A stretch of DNA of 64,000 nt, from the NCBI RefSeq assembly GCF_001578105.1, contig NZ_CP014276.1:186001-250000 (forward strand), written 5' to 3'. How positions within the stretch are numbered: position 1 is the stretch's first letter; each line of letters starts with the position of its first letter. The notes beneath the pieces are model-generated. The model was not told the DNA's origin. It saw only the letters and a list, made by a program, of their open reading frames with translations, and did no database searches. Below, in pieces: positions 17,466-26,038 of the stretch. A program made the position numbers and the translations under genes. Source of the DNA: Martelella sp. AD-3 (GTDB lineage Bacteria > Pseudomonadota > Alphaproteobacteria > Rhizobiales > Rhizobiaceae).

Positions 17466-18782
17466 ATGCCGGTTCCGAATTTGCAACGTCCGGGCTTTTC
17501 GGCCCCCCTGCCCGAGCGCGCCGATGTCGTGGTCATCGGCGGCGGCATTGCCGGGGTCACGACCGCCCTTTTCCTGGCCGAGGCCGGCGTCAACGTCACC
17601 CTCTGCGAAAAGGGCGTGGTTGCCGCCGAGCAGAGCTCGCGCAACTGGGGCTGGGTGCGGCAGATGGGGCGCGACCCCGCCGAATTGCCGCTGACGATCG
17701 AAAGCCTCAACCTCTGGCGCGATATTGATCGCCGCTTCGGCATCGAAACCGGCTTCCGCGAAACCGGCATCACCTATGTCTGCCGCACCAGGGCGGAGAT
17801 CGCCGAGTTCACCGCCTGGGAGAAATACGGCCGCGAGGCCGGCATGCCCTCGACGCTTCTCGATTCCGCCGGTCTGCAGAGCCTGCTGCCGGGCATTGCC
17901 GCGCAATATACGCTGGGGCTTCATACCGCCAATGACGGCCGCGCCGAACCGGAAAGGGCCGTGCCGCAAATGGCATCCGCCGCCGTGCGTCTCGGCGCGA
18001 CGATCACCGAAAACTGCGCCGTGCGCGGGATCGAGACGGCCGGCGGTCGCATCAGCGGCGTGGTGACGGAGAAGGGCACGATCGCGACATCGAGCGTCGT
18101 CGTCGCGGCGGGCGCGTGGTCGCGGCTCTTCCTCGGCAATCTCGGGCTTAACTTCCCGCAACTGAAGCTGCTCGGCACGGCCGCGCGGATCGAAAGCGAG
18201 GGCGCCGTGCCGGAAATGCCGGTCGGCGGCGGCGACTTTTCCTTCCGCAGGCGTCTCGACGGCGGCTATACCATTGCCCAGCGCAATGCCAATGTCGCGC
18301 CGATCACGCCGGACAGCTTCCGCCTGTTCTTCGATTTCCTGCCGACGCTCCTGACGAGCTGGCGGGAGTTGAAGCTGCGCGTCAACGGCCAGACGGTCAG
18401 CGAACTGAACATGCCGCGCCGCTGGTCGCTCGATGAGGCGACGCCCTTCGAGGCGATCCGAACGCTCGATCCTGTGCCGCATGCGCCCTTCAACCGCAAC
18501 GCGGTCCGCAACCTCACGCGCGCCTTTCCGGCCTTCGCCGATGCCCGCCTGACCCACAGCTGGGCCGGCATGATCGATGCGACGCCGGACGCGATCCCGG
18601 TGATCGGCCCGATTGCGGCCGTGCCGGGGCTCTATCTGTCGTCGGGCTTTTCCGGCCACGGCTTCGGCAGCGGGCCGGGCGCGGGCCGCCTGATGGCCGA
18701 ACTCGTCCGCAACGAGAAAACCTGCGTTGATCCGGCGCCTTTCCGGTATGAACGCTTTTCGAAGACTGCCAAGGCCGCCTGA
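17466..18782 (+). CDS. FAD-dependent oxidoreductase (DadA/D-amino-acid-dehydrogenase-like)
   Basis: A 438-residue DAO-superfamily flavoprotein. The FAD motif is DVVVIGGGIAGVTTALFLAEAGVNVTLCEKG (about residues 20-50), and a second FAD contact region lies near the C-terminus (LYLSSGFSGHGFGSGPGAGRLMAEL). The SRNWGWVRQMGRD segment after the first motif is common in alphaproteobacterial relatives of DadA and PuuB. It likely oxidises a C-N bond of an amine or amino acid. Co-transcribed with the SDR and HyuAB genes, fitting breakdown of a cyclic or N-substituted amino acid. Substrate not determined. Confidence 0.85.
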   Translation: MPVPNLQRPGFSAPLPERADVVVIGGGIAGVTTALFLAEAGVNVTLCEKGVVAAEQSSRNWGWVRQMGRDPAELPLTIESLNLWRDIDRRFGIETGFRETGITYVCRTRAEIAEFTAWEKYGREAGMPSTLLDSAGLQSLLPGIAAQYTLGLHTANDGRAEPERAVPQMASAAVRLGATITENCAVRGIETAGGRISGVVTEKGTIATSSVVVAAGAWSRLFLGNLGLNFPQLKLLGTAARIESEGAVPEMPVGGGDFSFRRRLDGGYTIAQRNANVAPITPDSFRLFFDFLPTLLTSWRELKLRVNGQTVSELNMPRRWSLDEATPFEAIRTLDPVPHAPFNRNAVRNLTRAFPAFADARLTHSWAGMIDATPDAIPVIGPIAAVPGLYLSSGFSGHGFGSGPGAGRLMAELVRNEKTCVDPAPFRYERFSKTAKAA

Positions 18783-18819
18783 AGAGCGGCGCGACGGCAA
18801 TAGCCAAAGGGAACATGAC

Positions 18820-20868
18820 ATGGCCTGGAGAATCGGCGTCGATTCCGGCGGAACATTCACCGACGTCTGCCTCTTCAATGATGAGACCGGAGCAATCGAG
18901 ATCTGGAAGGTCTCCTCCACCCCGGACGATCCGTCGCGCGCCATCGCCCAAGGCGTGGTCGAGGGTCTGGAAAAGGTCGGCGCGAAAGCCGGTGATCTCG
19001 CCTTTCTCGGCCACGGCACCACGGTCGCCACCAATGCGCTGATCGAACTGCGCGGCGTGAAAACGGGCCTCGTCGTCTCCGACGGCTTCCGCGACCTGCT
19101 CGAGATCGGCCGTCAGAAGCGTCCGAATCTCTACGACATGTTCGCCGAAAAGCCGGAACAGCTCGTCACCCGCGACCTGCGCCGGGAAGTGCCCGAACGG
19201 CTGAAAGCCGATGGCAGCGTTGCCGTGCCGCTGGATGAAGACGCGCTGCGCGAAGCTTTTCGCGCGCTCGCCGCCGAGGATATCAAGGCGCTGGCGATCT
19301 GCTTTCTCTACGGCTTCCTCAATACCGCGCATGAAGAGCGCGCTCTGGCGATCGCGGCGGAGGAACTGCCGGAGGTGTTCGTATCGGCCTCCCATGCCGT
19401 CGCGCCCGAGTTCCGCGAATATGAGCGGCTCTCGACCACTGTGGTCAACGCCTATCTCGGCCCGGTGATGCAGCGCTATATCCGCCGGCTGAAGGATAGG
19501 CTCGCCGAAATCGGCCTGAAGGTTGCGCCGCAGCTCACCCAGTCGAATGGCGGCGTCATCGGCTTCGATCAGGCGAGCAGCCTGCCGGTGCGCACCGTGC
19601 TCTCCGGTCCCTCGACCGGCGTTGTCGGCGCGCAGGCGATCGGCAGGATGGCCGGTTTCGACAACATCATCACCTTCGATGTCGGCGGCACTTCCTCTGA
19701 CGTGGCGCTGCTGCAGAACGGCGTCTGCCAGCTCACCGGCGAGGCCGATGTCCACGGCTATCCGATCAAGGCGCCGATGCTCGACATTCACACGGTTGGT
19801 GCGGGCGGCGGTTCCATCGCTCATGTCGATACTGGTGGCCTCTTGAAGGTCGGGCCGCGTTCTGCCGGCGCCCATCCGGGGCCGGTCTGCTACGGGCTCG
19901 GCAATGAGGAGCCGACGGTCACCGACGCCAACATTGTGTTGCAGACGCTGAACCCGGTGGAAATTCTCGGCGGCCGCATGAAGGTGCGGCATGATCTGGC
20001 GCTCACTTCGATCCAGCGGCTGGCCGACAGGCTCGGCGTTGACGTCATGGAGACCGCGCAGGGCATTATTTCCGTCGTCACCGCCAATATGGCGAAGGCG
20101 ATCCGGGTGATCTCGGTCCAGCGCGGCCATGACCCGCGCGACTATGCGCTGATGGCCTTCGGCGGCGCCGGTCCGCTCCATGCCGCACGTCTTGCGCGCG
20201 AACTGGACATGAAGACGGTGATCGTGCCGCTGACGCCGGGAACGCTCTGTGCGCTTGGCCTGCTGCTGACCGACCTGCGCTCCGATTTCGCCCTGTCGCG
20301 GCTGATGCAACTCTCCGAGGCCGCGCGCCCCGCTCTGGAAGAGGGGTTCGCTGCACTTGCCGAACAGGCCGATGTCTGGTTCGAAGCGGAGAAGATCGCC
20401 GCCGATCGTCGCGTCATCACCCGCACGGTGGACATGCGCTATGCCGGGCAGAATTACGAGCTTTCGGTCACGGTTCCGGCGGGGCCGATCACGGCGGAAA
20501 CCTTCACAGCGCTCGAAAAGGGCTTCGAGGCGGCGCACCGCCAGCGCTTCGGTTTCATCGCCGAAGGGGAACCGATCCAGCTCGTCACCCTGCGCGTCGA
20601 GGCCGCTGGCATCGTCGACAAGGCCGAATTCCAGAAACAGGACGATCACGGTCCCGATGCCTCGGGCGCGAAGATCGGCGAACGCGATGTGTGGATGTCG
20701 GAAGCCGGCGGTTTCGTCACCTGCCCGGTCTATGAACGCGGGCTGATGAAGGTGGGCAACGTCATTACCGGCCCGGCGATCATCGAGCAGATGGACACGA
20801 CCACCGTGCTGCTGCCGGAGATGACCGGCACGGTCGACCCCTATCTCAATCTCATCCTGGAGGTTTGA
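18820..20868 (+). CDS. hyuA: Hydantoinase/oxoprolinase family protein, subunit A
   Basis: A 682-residue member of the HyuA/OplahA family. The actin-like ATPase start is RIGVDSGGTFTDVCLFND, a second nucleotide-binding region is GHGTTVATNALIELRG, and the core is FDVGGTSSDVALL followed by DIHTVGAGGGSIAHVD. Such proteins hydrolyse lactam or hydantoin rings with ATP, together with subunit B. The ATG at 18820 is chosen for AAAGGGA just upstream and the exact family N-terminus. The next gene starts 3 bases after its stop. Length is normal for N-methylhydantoinase A / acetone-carboxylase beta-type proteins, so the ring substrate cannot be fixed by sequence alone. Confidence 0.9.
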   Translation: MAWRIGVDSGGTFTDVCLFNDETGAIEIWKVSSTPDDPSRAIAQGVVEGLEKVGAKAGDLAFLGHGTTVATNALIELRGVKTGLVVSDGFRDLLEIGRQKRPNLYDMFAEKPEQLVTRDLRREVPERLKADGSVAVPLDEDALREAFRALAAEDIKALAICFLYGFLNTAHEERALAIAAEELPEVFVSASHAVAPEFREYERLSTTVVNAYLGPVMQRYIRRLKDRLAEIGLKVAPQLTQSNGGVIGFDQASSLPVRTVLSGPSTGVVGAQAIGRMAGFDNIITFDVGGTSSDVALLQNGVCQLTGEADVHGYPIKAPMLDIHTVGAGGGSIAHVDTGGLLKVGPRSAGAHPGPVCYGLGNEEPTVTDANIVLQTLNPVEILGGRMKVRHDLALTSIQRLADRLGVDVMETAQGIISVVTANMAKAIRVISVQRGHDPRDYALMAFGGAGPLHAARLARELDMKTVIVPLTPGTLCALGLLLTDLRSDFALSRLMQLSEAARPALEEGFAALAEQADVWFEAEKIAADRRVITRTVDMRYAGQNYELSVTVPAGPITAETFTALEKGFEAAHRQRFGFIAEGEPIQLVTLRVEAAGIVDKAEFQKQDDHGPDASGAKIGERDVWMSEAGGFVTCPVYERGLMKVGNVITGPAIIEQMDTTTVLLPEMTGTVDPYLNLILEV

Positions 20869-20871
20869 ACG

Positions 20872-22488
20872 ATGACCACGATTGATCCCATCACGGTAGA
20901 AGTCATCGGCTCGGCGCTGCAGTCCATCGTCGAGGAGATGGGCGAGGCGCTGGTGCGCGCCTCCTATTCGACCAATATCAAGGAGCGCCGCGACTGCTCG
21001 ACCGCGCTGTTCGACCGCCACGGCAACACGCTTTGCCAGGCCGAGCATATCCCGATGCATCTCGGCTCCTTCCTTGGCGTGATCGGCGCGATCTATGGCC
21101 GGTTCAAACTGGGCGACATCAAGCCCGGGGACGTGTTCATGGCCAATGATGCCTATGCCGGCGGAGCGACCCATCTGCCGGATATCGTGCTCGCCGAGCC
21201 GATCTTCGTCGATGGCACGCTGGTGGCCTGGGCCGTCAACACCGCCCATCATTCGGATTTCGCCGATCGCGGCCACGAGCATATCTATCAGGAGGGCCTG
21301 CGCATCCCGCCGGTGCGGCTCTATCGCGAGGGCGTGCTGAACCAGGACCTGCAGGAGATGTTCCTGCTCAACTGCCAGGTCCCGCGCGAGCGCCTGTCGG
21401 ATCTGCGCGCCCAGATGTCGGCCAACCGGCTCGCCGTTCAGCGCATGCAGGATCTCTGCGGCAAATACGGCACGGACAAGGTGCTGGCCGCCGGCGAGGC
21501 ATTGCAGGATTATGCCGAGCGCAAGATGCGCGCCGGCATTGCTGCCATTCCGGACGGCACCTACGGCTTCTCCGACCAGTTCGATTCAAACCAGCGCGGC
21601 GACAGGATCAAGCTTTCCGTCGAAATCACCATTGCCGGCGACGAAATGACGCTCGCCTTCGACGGACCGCCGCAGCTGCGCGCCGGACTGAACCTGATCT
21701 ACACCTCGCTGCTGGCCGCGAGCTATTTCGCGGTGAAGTCGGTCGTCGATCCGACGATCCTGCCCAATGCCGGGCTTGCCCGTCCGCTGACGGTGACCGC
21801 GCCGAAGGGGTCGATCCTCAACTGCGAGCATCCGGCGGCCGTCGATGGCCGCATCGCGGCGGCCCAGCGGGTCTGCGACCTCGTCTATGGCGCGCTCGCC
21901 AGAGCGCTTCCGGGCAAGGTCATGGCGGCGGGCAATGGCTGCTGCACAGGGGCGATCTTCAACGGTGTCCATGACGATGGCTCGATCTGGGTCTATCTCG
22001 AAACCATCGGCGGCGGCGGCGGCGCGCGGCCGTCCTCCGACGGGCTTTCGGGCATCCATGTCAGCCTCACCAACACCTCGAACCTGCCGGTGGAGTCGCT
22101 GGAGCTCGAATATCCGCTGACGCTGCTGCGCTACGAACTGGTTGATGATTCCGCCGGCGCCGGCGCCTGGCGCGGCGGCATGGGCGTGCGCCGCGTCTAC
22201 CGCGCGGAAAAGGCCTGCCGGTTCACCGTCGAAGGGTCGCGGGTGGCCTCCGAGCCCTGGGGCCTCGATGGCGGCACCTCGGCGCGAGGCACCATGCTCG
22301 ACTTCGGCGACGGCCGCACGGATTTCGCCGGCATGGTCGACCTGAAGCCTGGCCAGATCGTCTCCATCACCACCCCCGGCGGCGGCGGCTACGGCGATCC
22401 GGCGGGCCGCGACCCGGCGGCCGTCCGGCGCGACCTTGCCGAAGGGCGCATCAGCGCGGAGACGGCGGAGCGCTTTTACAAGCAGTAA
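20872..22488 (+). CDS. hyuB: Hydantoinase/oxoprolinase family protein, subunit B
   Basis: A 538-residue HyuB-family protein. Typical segments are ITVEVIGSALQSIVEEMGEALVRASYSTNIKERRDCSTALFD at the N-terminus, HIPMHLGS, NDAYAGGATHLPDIVL, and the C-terminal glycine stretch TTPGGGGYGDP. It pairs with the HyuA-like protein encoded immediately upstream to form the ATP-dependent ring-opening enzyme. Length and gene order are standard. A tetraloop hairpin follows before the Rid-family gene. Confidence 0.9.
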   Translation: MTTIDPITVEVIGSALQSIVEEMGEALVRASYSTNIKERRDCSTALFDRHGNTLCQAEHIPMHLGSFLGVIGAIYGRFKLGDIKPGDVFMANDAYAGGATHLPDIVLAEPIFVDGTLVAWAVNTAHHSDFADRGHEHIYQEGLRIPPVRLYREGVLNQDLQEMFLLNCQVPRERLSDLRAQMSANRLAVQRMQDLCGKYGTDKVLAAGEALQDYAERKMRAGIAAIPDGTYGFSDQFDSNQRGDRIKLSVEITIAGDEMTLAFDGPPQLRAGLNLIYTSLLAASYFAVKSVVDPTILPNAGLARPLTVTAPKGSILNCEHPAAVDGRIAAAQRVCDLVYGALARALPGKVMAAGNGCCTGAIFNGVHDDGSIWVYLETIGGGGGARPSSDGLSGIHVSLTNTSNLPVESLELEYPLTLLRYELVDDSAGAGAWRGGMGVRRVYRAEKACRFTVEGSRVASEPWGLDGGTSARGTMLDFGDGRTDFAGMVDLKPGQIVSITTPGGGGYGDPAGRDPAAVRRDLAEGRISAETAERFYKQ

Positions 22489-22525
22489 TCGCCCGGCCGG
22501 CATTTCATTCGATTCCCATCATCGT

Positions 22526-22545
22526 CGCAGGCGGCAGCGCCTGCG
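22526..22545 (+). terminator. Hairpin between hyuB and the Rid-family gene
   Basis: Perfect 8-bp stem CGCAGGCG / CGCCTGCG (22526-22533 with 22538-22545) around GCAG, 38 bases after the hyuB stop. The following GACACTCTTCCCTTG is only weakly T-rich, so it is more likely a partial attenuator or mRNA-stability element than a full stop. Confidence 0.45.
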
Positions 22546-22593
22546 GACACTCTTCCCTTGTCCTTCTCAAACCCAAACAGAACAGGAAAAACC

Positions 22594-23019
22594 ATGGTCA
22601 AGATCACCAAAGTCAAATCCGGCTCCATCTTCGAAACCAGGGAAAGCTATTCGCGCATCGTCTGCGTTGATGACTGGATCTTCGTGTCCAACACCGCCGG
22701 CCGCAACTACAAGACCCGCGAAATGTCGACCGATCCGGTCGAGCAGGCCCGCCAGTGCTTCGACAATATCGAGGGCGCGCTGAAGTCGGTCGACTCCTGC
22801 CTTGCCGATGTCGTCCAGTCGAAGATCTTCATCCCCTACGTCGAGGATGCCAAGGCGGTGATGGAATATGTCGGCGAGCGTTTCCGCGGCATCGATCCGC
22901 AGCGCACCGTCACCTGCTCGCCGCTCGGCGCGCCGGACTTCAAGGTCGAGATCGAAGTCACCGCCTATCGTGGCGCGTCGAAGGCCGAGGTCGAGGAAAT
23001 CACCATCTCGCTCGGCTGA
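22594..23019 (+). CDS. Rid-family protein (RidA/YjgF-like) without the catalytic arginine
   Basis: A 141-residue member of the YjgF/YER057c/UK114 family, ending in the usual PDFKVEIEVTAYRG. RidA enzymes that deaminate 2-aminoacrylate carry an arginine shortly before this KIEIE-like strand; here the aligned stretch is TCSPLGAPDFK with no arginine, which is typical of the non-RidA subfamilies. The ATG at 22594 follows ACAGGAAAA. The gene is last in the SDR-FAD-HyuAB operon. Rid proteins of this type often accompany oxidase or lactamase-like catabolic genes and may hydrolyse an imine released by the flavoenzyme; that link is inference. Confidence 0.82.
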   Translation: MVKITKVKSGSIFETRESYSRIVCVDDWIFVSNTAGRNYKTREMSTDPVEQARQCFDNIEGALKSVDSCLADVVQSKIFIPYVEDAKAVMEYVGERFRGIDPQRTVTCSPLGAPDFKVEIEVTAYRGASKAEVEEITISLG

Positions 23020-23449
23020 ACTGCCGCATATGCCTGGCCGGGCAAGGCTGCATCGACAGCGGTCCGGCCAATCACGCCATCACCCTTCGGGGGTGCGAAC
23101 GCAGGATGAGCCGTTGGTTCAAGGCTAGCGCCAATAGGCCGGCGCCGGAAAAGCTTGCGGCCTGATGCGATGCCGTCCTCAGCGAGGGCGGCAGGCGGGC
23201 GATGGCCGCCGGGCGGCGGTGCGCCCTTCTTCCGCGCCACGCGCGCGGACTTCCCGTCTGGTCATGAACTTGCAGCCAGGTGCCCCCTGCTGACAACGTC
23301 TCTGTTTGAAGATCGCCTTGGCGACGCGACCGGAGCCAGACGCCCCGGCCGCCTGAGCCGCCCCGCCGGCTCTCGTCTTGCCGATACGAGTGTAAAGCCA
23401 GCAGCAACGTTGCAATGCCGGCGGCGCGAAAGGCGTCGCAAAGCCTGGA
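23020..23449. other. Intergenic stretch, no gene recognised
   Basis: About 430 bases between the convergent Rid-family and acyl-CoA ligase genes. A small hairpin CACCC-TTCGG-GGGTG-type sequence occurs near 23084-23096 and could act as a weak terminator. Short open frames on both strands are Arg/Pro/Ala-rich and look like chance. It may hold decayed coding sequence, but no family is recognisable. Confidence 0.4.
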
Positions 23450-25081
23450 TCAGGCCTCGGCGCGGGCAGGCTTGGCTGCTTCCCGGTCAAAGGTATCGTC
23501 GGTTACGCCTTCCTTGCGCAGCAGGTGCTTCTGCACCTTGCCCGAGGCGGTTTTTGGCAAATCGTCGAGAACGCGGAGGTAACGCGGCACCATATAGCGC
23601 GGCAGCGTCACGGAAAGCCGGTCAAGGACTGAGGCCGGATCGATGCCCTGTGCGCTGGCGGGCGAAACAACGATCAGGACCTCGTCCTCGGTGAACTCGG
23701 AAGGCACGGCGACGGCCGCGCACGCCCGGATCTCCGCCATGCCGAGGACCTCGCTTTCCAGGGCGAAGGAAGAGATGTTCTCGCCGCGCCGCCGGATGAT
23801 GTCCTTGAGACGATCGACAAAGTAGTAGGTCCCGTCCTCGTCTCTCCGGAAGCTGTCGCCCGTGTGGAACCAGCCGTTGCGCATCGCATCGACCGTCGCG
23901 GCAGGGTTTTTGTAGTAGCCGGCCATCAGCGCCCAGGGGCGGTGCGAACGGATGATCAGTTCGCCCACCTCGCCTGTCCCGAGCGGCATGTCGTTCTCGT
24001 CGACGATGCGAAGCTCGCACCAGGGGCGCGGTTTGCCGGCGATCCCCTTGGCGGTGATGCCGGGGCCGGCGTGCAGGGGGCTCGCGATCTCCGTCATGTT
24101 GTATATCGTCCACGCCTCAACGCCGAACCGTTCCGCGAAGAGCGGGCCATCCTCGCCAAAGGGCGTGATGAAGGCGCGGCGCAATGGATGGTCGCGGTCA
24201 TCGGGGCGAACGGGAGCCTTCAGCAGGAAGGCTGCCATGACGCCGAGAAGCAGGCAGTAGGTCGAGCCGGTCTCGCGAACGGCTTGCCAGAACGTGTCCG
24301 TCTTGAACTCGCGCATCATCCCGATCGAGAGGCCGCGCGCCAGCATGGCATTGACATAAAGCGTCGATCCGCAGTGAAAGATCGGGCCGCAGATCATGCA
24401 GCGGTCGTCGGTACCGACGCAATCAAAGGCGTCCGGCCCCATGGTGTAGTGCTGGGCATAGGTGCTCATCACGCCCTTGGCGTTGCCGGTCGTGCCCGAC
24501 GTATACATGATCGCGTGCAGGTCCCAGGGTTCGATCGGCTGCGACAGGCTCAGCGCCTGCATGTCCTCCTTCTCCGGGTCGACCAGCGTCCGGACGTCGT
24601 AGCCTGAGATCGCAGCGGCCTCGCCCTCGACCACCAGAACGGTTTTCACCGCGCCGGGGCTTATCTCTGACAGCCGCTCGACCAGCGCAGCCTGCGCGAT
24701 CAGAACAGGCGCGTCGGCATCGCTGAGGATGTGTTCGAGCATATGTCCGCGCGCGCCGGCGTTGATCGGCACATAGACCGCGCCGAGATAGTTTATTGCG
24801 AACCAGCTGCACAGCAGATCGGGACTGTTGCCCATGAGGCAGAGCACGTGATCGCCTCTGCCGACACCGGCCTGCGCGAGCGCGCTCGCCCTGAGGCGGA
24901 CCTTGCGATGCAGTTCGCCATAGGTCCATGACGGTCCGGGCCAGAACTGGACAAAGGGCGCTTCAGGCTGGGTTTGCGCATATCCATCAAGGATATAGCG
25001 CAGAACGGAACGGTTTCGGTCAAGTGCCGGATCGCTCGGCGCAACGGTCTTGTGGGCCGTGTCCTCAGACATTGGGTCCAT
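23450..25081 (-). CDS. AMP-forming acyl-CoA ligase
   Basis: A 543-residue member of the ANL superfamily. The ATP/AMP motif is MYTSGTTGNAKGVM, the adenine pocket YNMTEI, the hinge and Tyr-Gly-Asp region GWFHTGDSFRRDEDGTYYFVDRLKDIIRRRGENISSFALE, and the catalytic Lys is in PKTASGKVQKHLLR. Style and length resemble CaiC-type and other short-chain carboxylate:CoA ligases. The start at 25081 follows a GGAGGAGGAG ribosome site. Transcribed leftward from a promoter region with a TetR-type operator (25175-25190) shared with the crotonase-ABC operon. Its role would be to trap the imported acid as a CoA thioester. Confidence 0.9.
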   Translation of the reverse strand: MDPMSEDTAHKTVAPSDPALDRNRSVLRYILDGYAQTQPEAPFVQFWPGPSWTYGELHRKVRLRASALAQAGVGRGDHVLCLMGNSPDLLCSWFAINYLGAVYVPINAGARGHMLEHILSDADAPVLIAQAALVERLSEISPGAVKTVLVVEGEAAAISGYDVRTLVDPEKEDMQALSLSQPIEPWDLHAIMYTSGTTGNAKGVMSTYAQHYTMGPDAFDCVGTDDRCMICGPIFHCGSTLYVNAMLARGLSIGMMREFKTDTFWQAVRETGSTYCLLLGVMAAFLLKAPVRPDDRDHPLRRAFITPFGEDGPLFAERFGVEAWTIYNMTEIASPLHAGPGITAKGIAGKPRPWCELRIVDENDMPLGTGEVGELIIRSHRPWALMAGYYKNPAATVDAMRNGWFHTGDSFRRDEDGTYYFVDRLKDIIRRRGENISSFALESEVLGMAEIRACAAVAVPSEFTEDEVLIVVSPASAQGIDPASVLDRLSVTLPRYMVPRYLRVLDDLPKTASGKVQKHLLRKEGVTDDTFDREAAKPARAEA

Positions 25082-25174
25082 CTTCTCCTCCTCCGGAAAA
25101 AGTCAATTTCAGGACGCGCGTCGTCTCCTCGTCCTCTCATATTTCATATTGCATTGTTGGGTCGCGATGTGCAA

Positions 25175-25190
25175 CATACTTAGTAGTATG
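25175..25190. promoter_or_regulatory. Putative TetR operator, copy 1
   Basis: CATACT-TAGT-AGTATG, perfect 6-bp arms around 4 bases. Extended to GCAACATACT(T/C)AGTAGTATG it recurs with one difference at 34380-34399, beside the tetR gene. Located between the divergent acyl-CoA ligase and crotonase genes, so one bound regulator could control both. Confidence 0.75.
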
Positions 25191-25229
25191 TCGCTCGGCG
25201 ACGGGAAAATGATGAGGGAAATGGCCGTA

Positions 25230-25967
25230 ATGTCAGGGGTAGAGGTTGACGTTCAGGGCGCGATTGCAACCGTTCGGTTTGACCGGGGCGGAAAAGCGAA
25301 TGCGCTGAGCCATGAAATGATCGGCGCACTGGAAGCGGCGGCATACAGGCTCTCGCTCGATCCCGACATTTCGGTGGTCGTGCTCGCCGGCGCCTCCAAA
25401 ATCTTCGCGGCAGGCGTCGACCTGAAGGATGAAAGGCTCTGGACACCGCGAGGTCCGGCTGTCGCCCGGCACCTGTCCATGAATGCGGGCGCACGCATGA
25501 CCACGGCCTGGCGGCGGCTGCCGCAGATCGTGATCGCCGCGCTGGAGGGGCCGGCCATCGGCGGCGGCGCAATCCTGGCGCTGTGCGCCGATTTCCGGGT
25601 GATGGCAGAGGATGCCTATCTTCGCTTTCCGGAGGTTCGCCTCGGCATGACGCTCGGCTGGGGCGGGTTGCCGCTTCTGACCGAACGGGTCGGCGCGGGT
25701 CGGGCCAAGAGAATTCTGTGCTGCGACGAAGTGATCGGCGCCGATGAGGCGCTGACGCTCGGCCTTGCCGACCGCAAGGTTGCGCAGGGCGCGGCGCTCG
25801 ACGAGGGTCGGAAATGGGCGACCGAGATTGCGGAAATCCCGCCAATGTCACTTCGCATGACCAAGTCCGCGATCGATGCCCACGCCCGCCGGAACTGGGC
25901 CGAAGGGGCCGAGAGCGACCAGTTTTTTCTGGCCAAGCTGCTTGCCGAGGGGGGTGGCGGGGCCTGA
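25230..25967 (+). CDS. Enoyl-CoA hydratase/isomerase family protein (crotonase)
   Basis: About 245 residues of the crotonase superfamily. The first oxyanion-hole segment is VVLAGASKIFAAGVDLKDE and the second ALEGPAIGGGAILALCADFRVM, followed by AYLRFPEVRLGMTLGWGG. Of the two catalytic glutamates of true hydratases, the one after GGG is replaced (GGGAI instead of GGGCE) while the one in FPEV is kept, so the exact reaction (hydration, isomerisation or hydrolysis) is uncertain. The start is ambiguous among ATGs at 25209, 25221 and 25230; the last gives the natural N-terminus MSGVEVDVQGAIATV, whereas the ATG at 25188 lies inside the operator. First gene of the rightward operon with the Liv-type transporter. 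Confidence 0.8.
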   Translation: MSGVEVDVQGAIATVRFDRGGKANALSHEMIGALEAAAYRLSLDPDISVVVLAGASKIFAAGVDLKDERLWTPRGPAVARHLSMNAGARMTTAWRRLPQIVIAALEGPAIGGGAILALCADFRVMAEDAYLRFPEVRLGMTLGWGGLPLLTERVGAGRAKRILCCDEVIGADEALTLGLADRKVAQGAALDEGRKWATEIAEIPPMSLRMTKSAIDAHARRNWAEGAESDQFFLAKLLAEGGGGA

Positions 25968-26038
25968 TGCAGGCCGGTGCGTTTGATCGCCCGGATTTTC
26001 ATGCACCCTGAGCGGTGCCCAATGGGAGGAGAACTTAT

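Noticed and set aside
18514..21282. A 922-codon minus-strand frame opposite hyuA/hyuB
   Set aside because: Antisense shadow of well-conserved HyuA and HyuB coding sequence; composition is typical of mirrored GC-rich codons.
25188..25229. Upstream ATG starts for the crotonase gene
   Set aside because: The ATG at 25188 is inside the TetR palindrome and the next ones have poor ribosome-site spacing; the conserved N-terminus begins at 25230.
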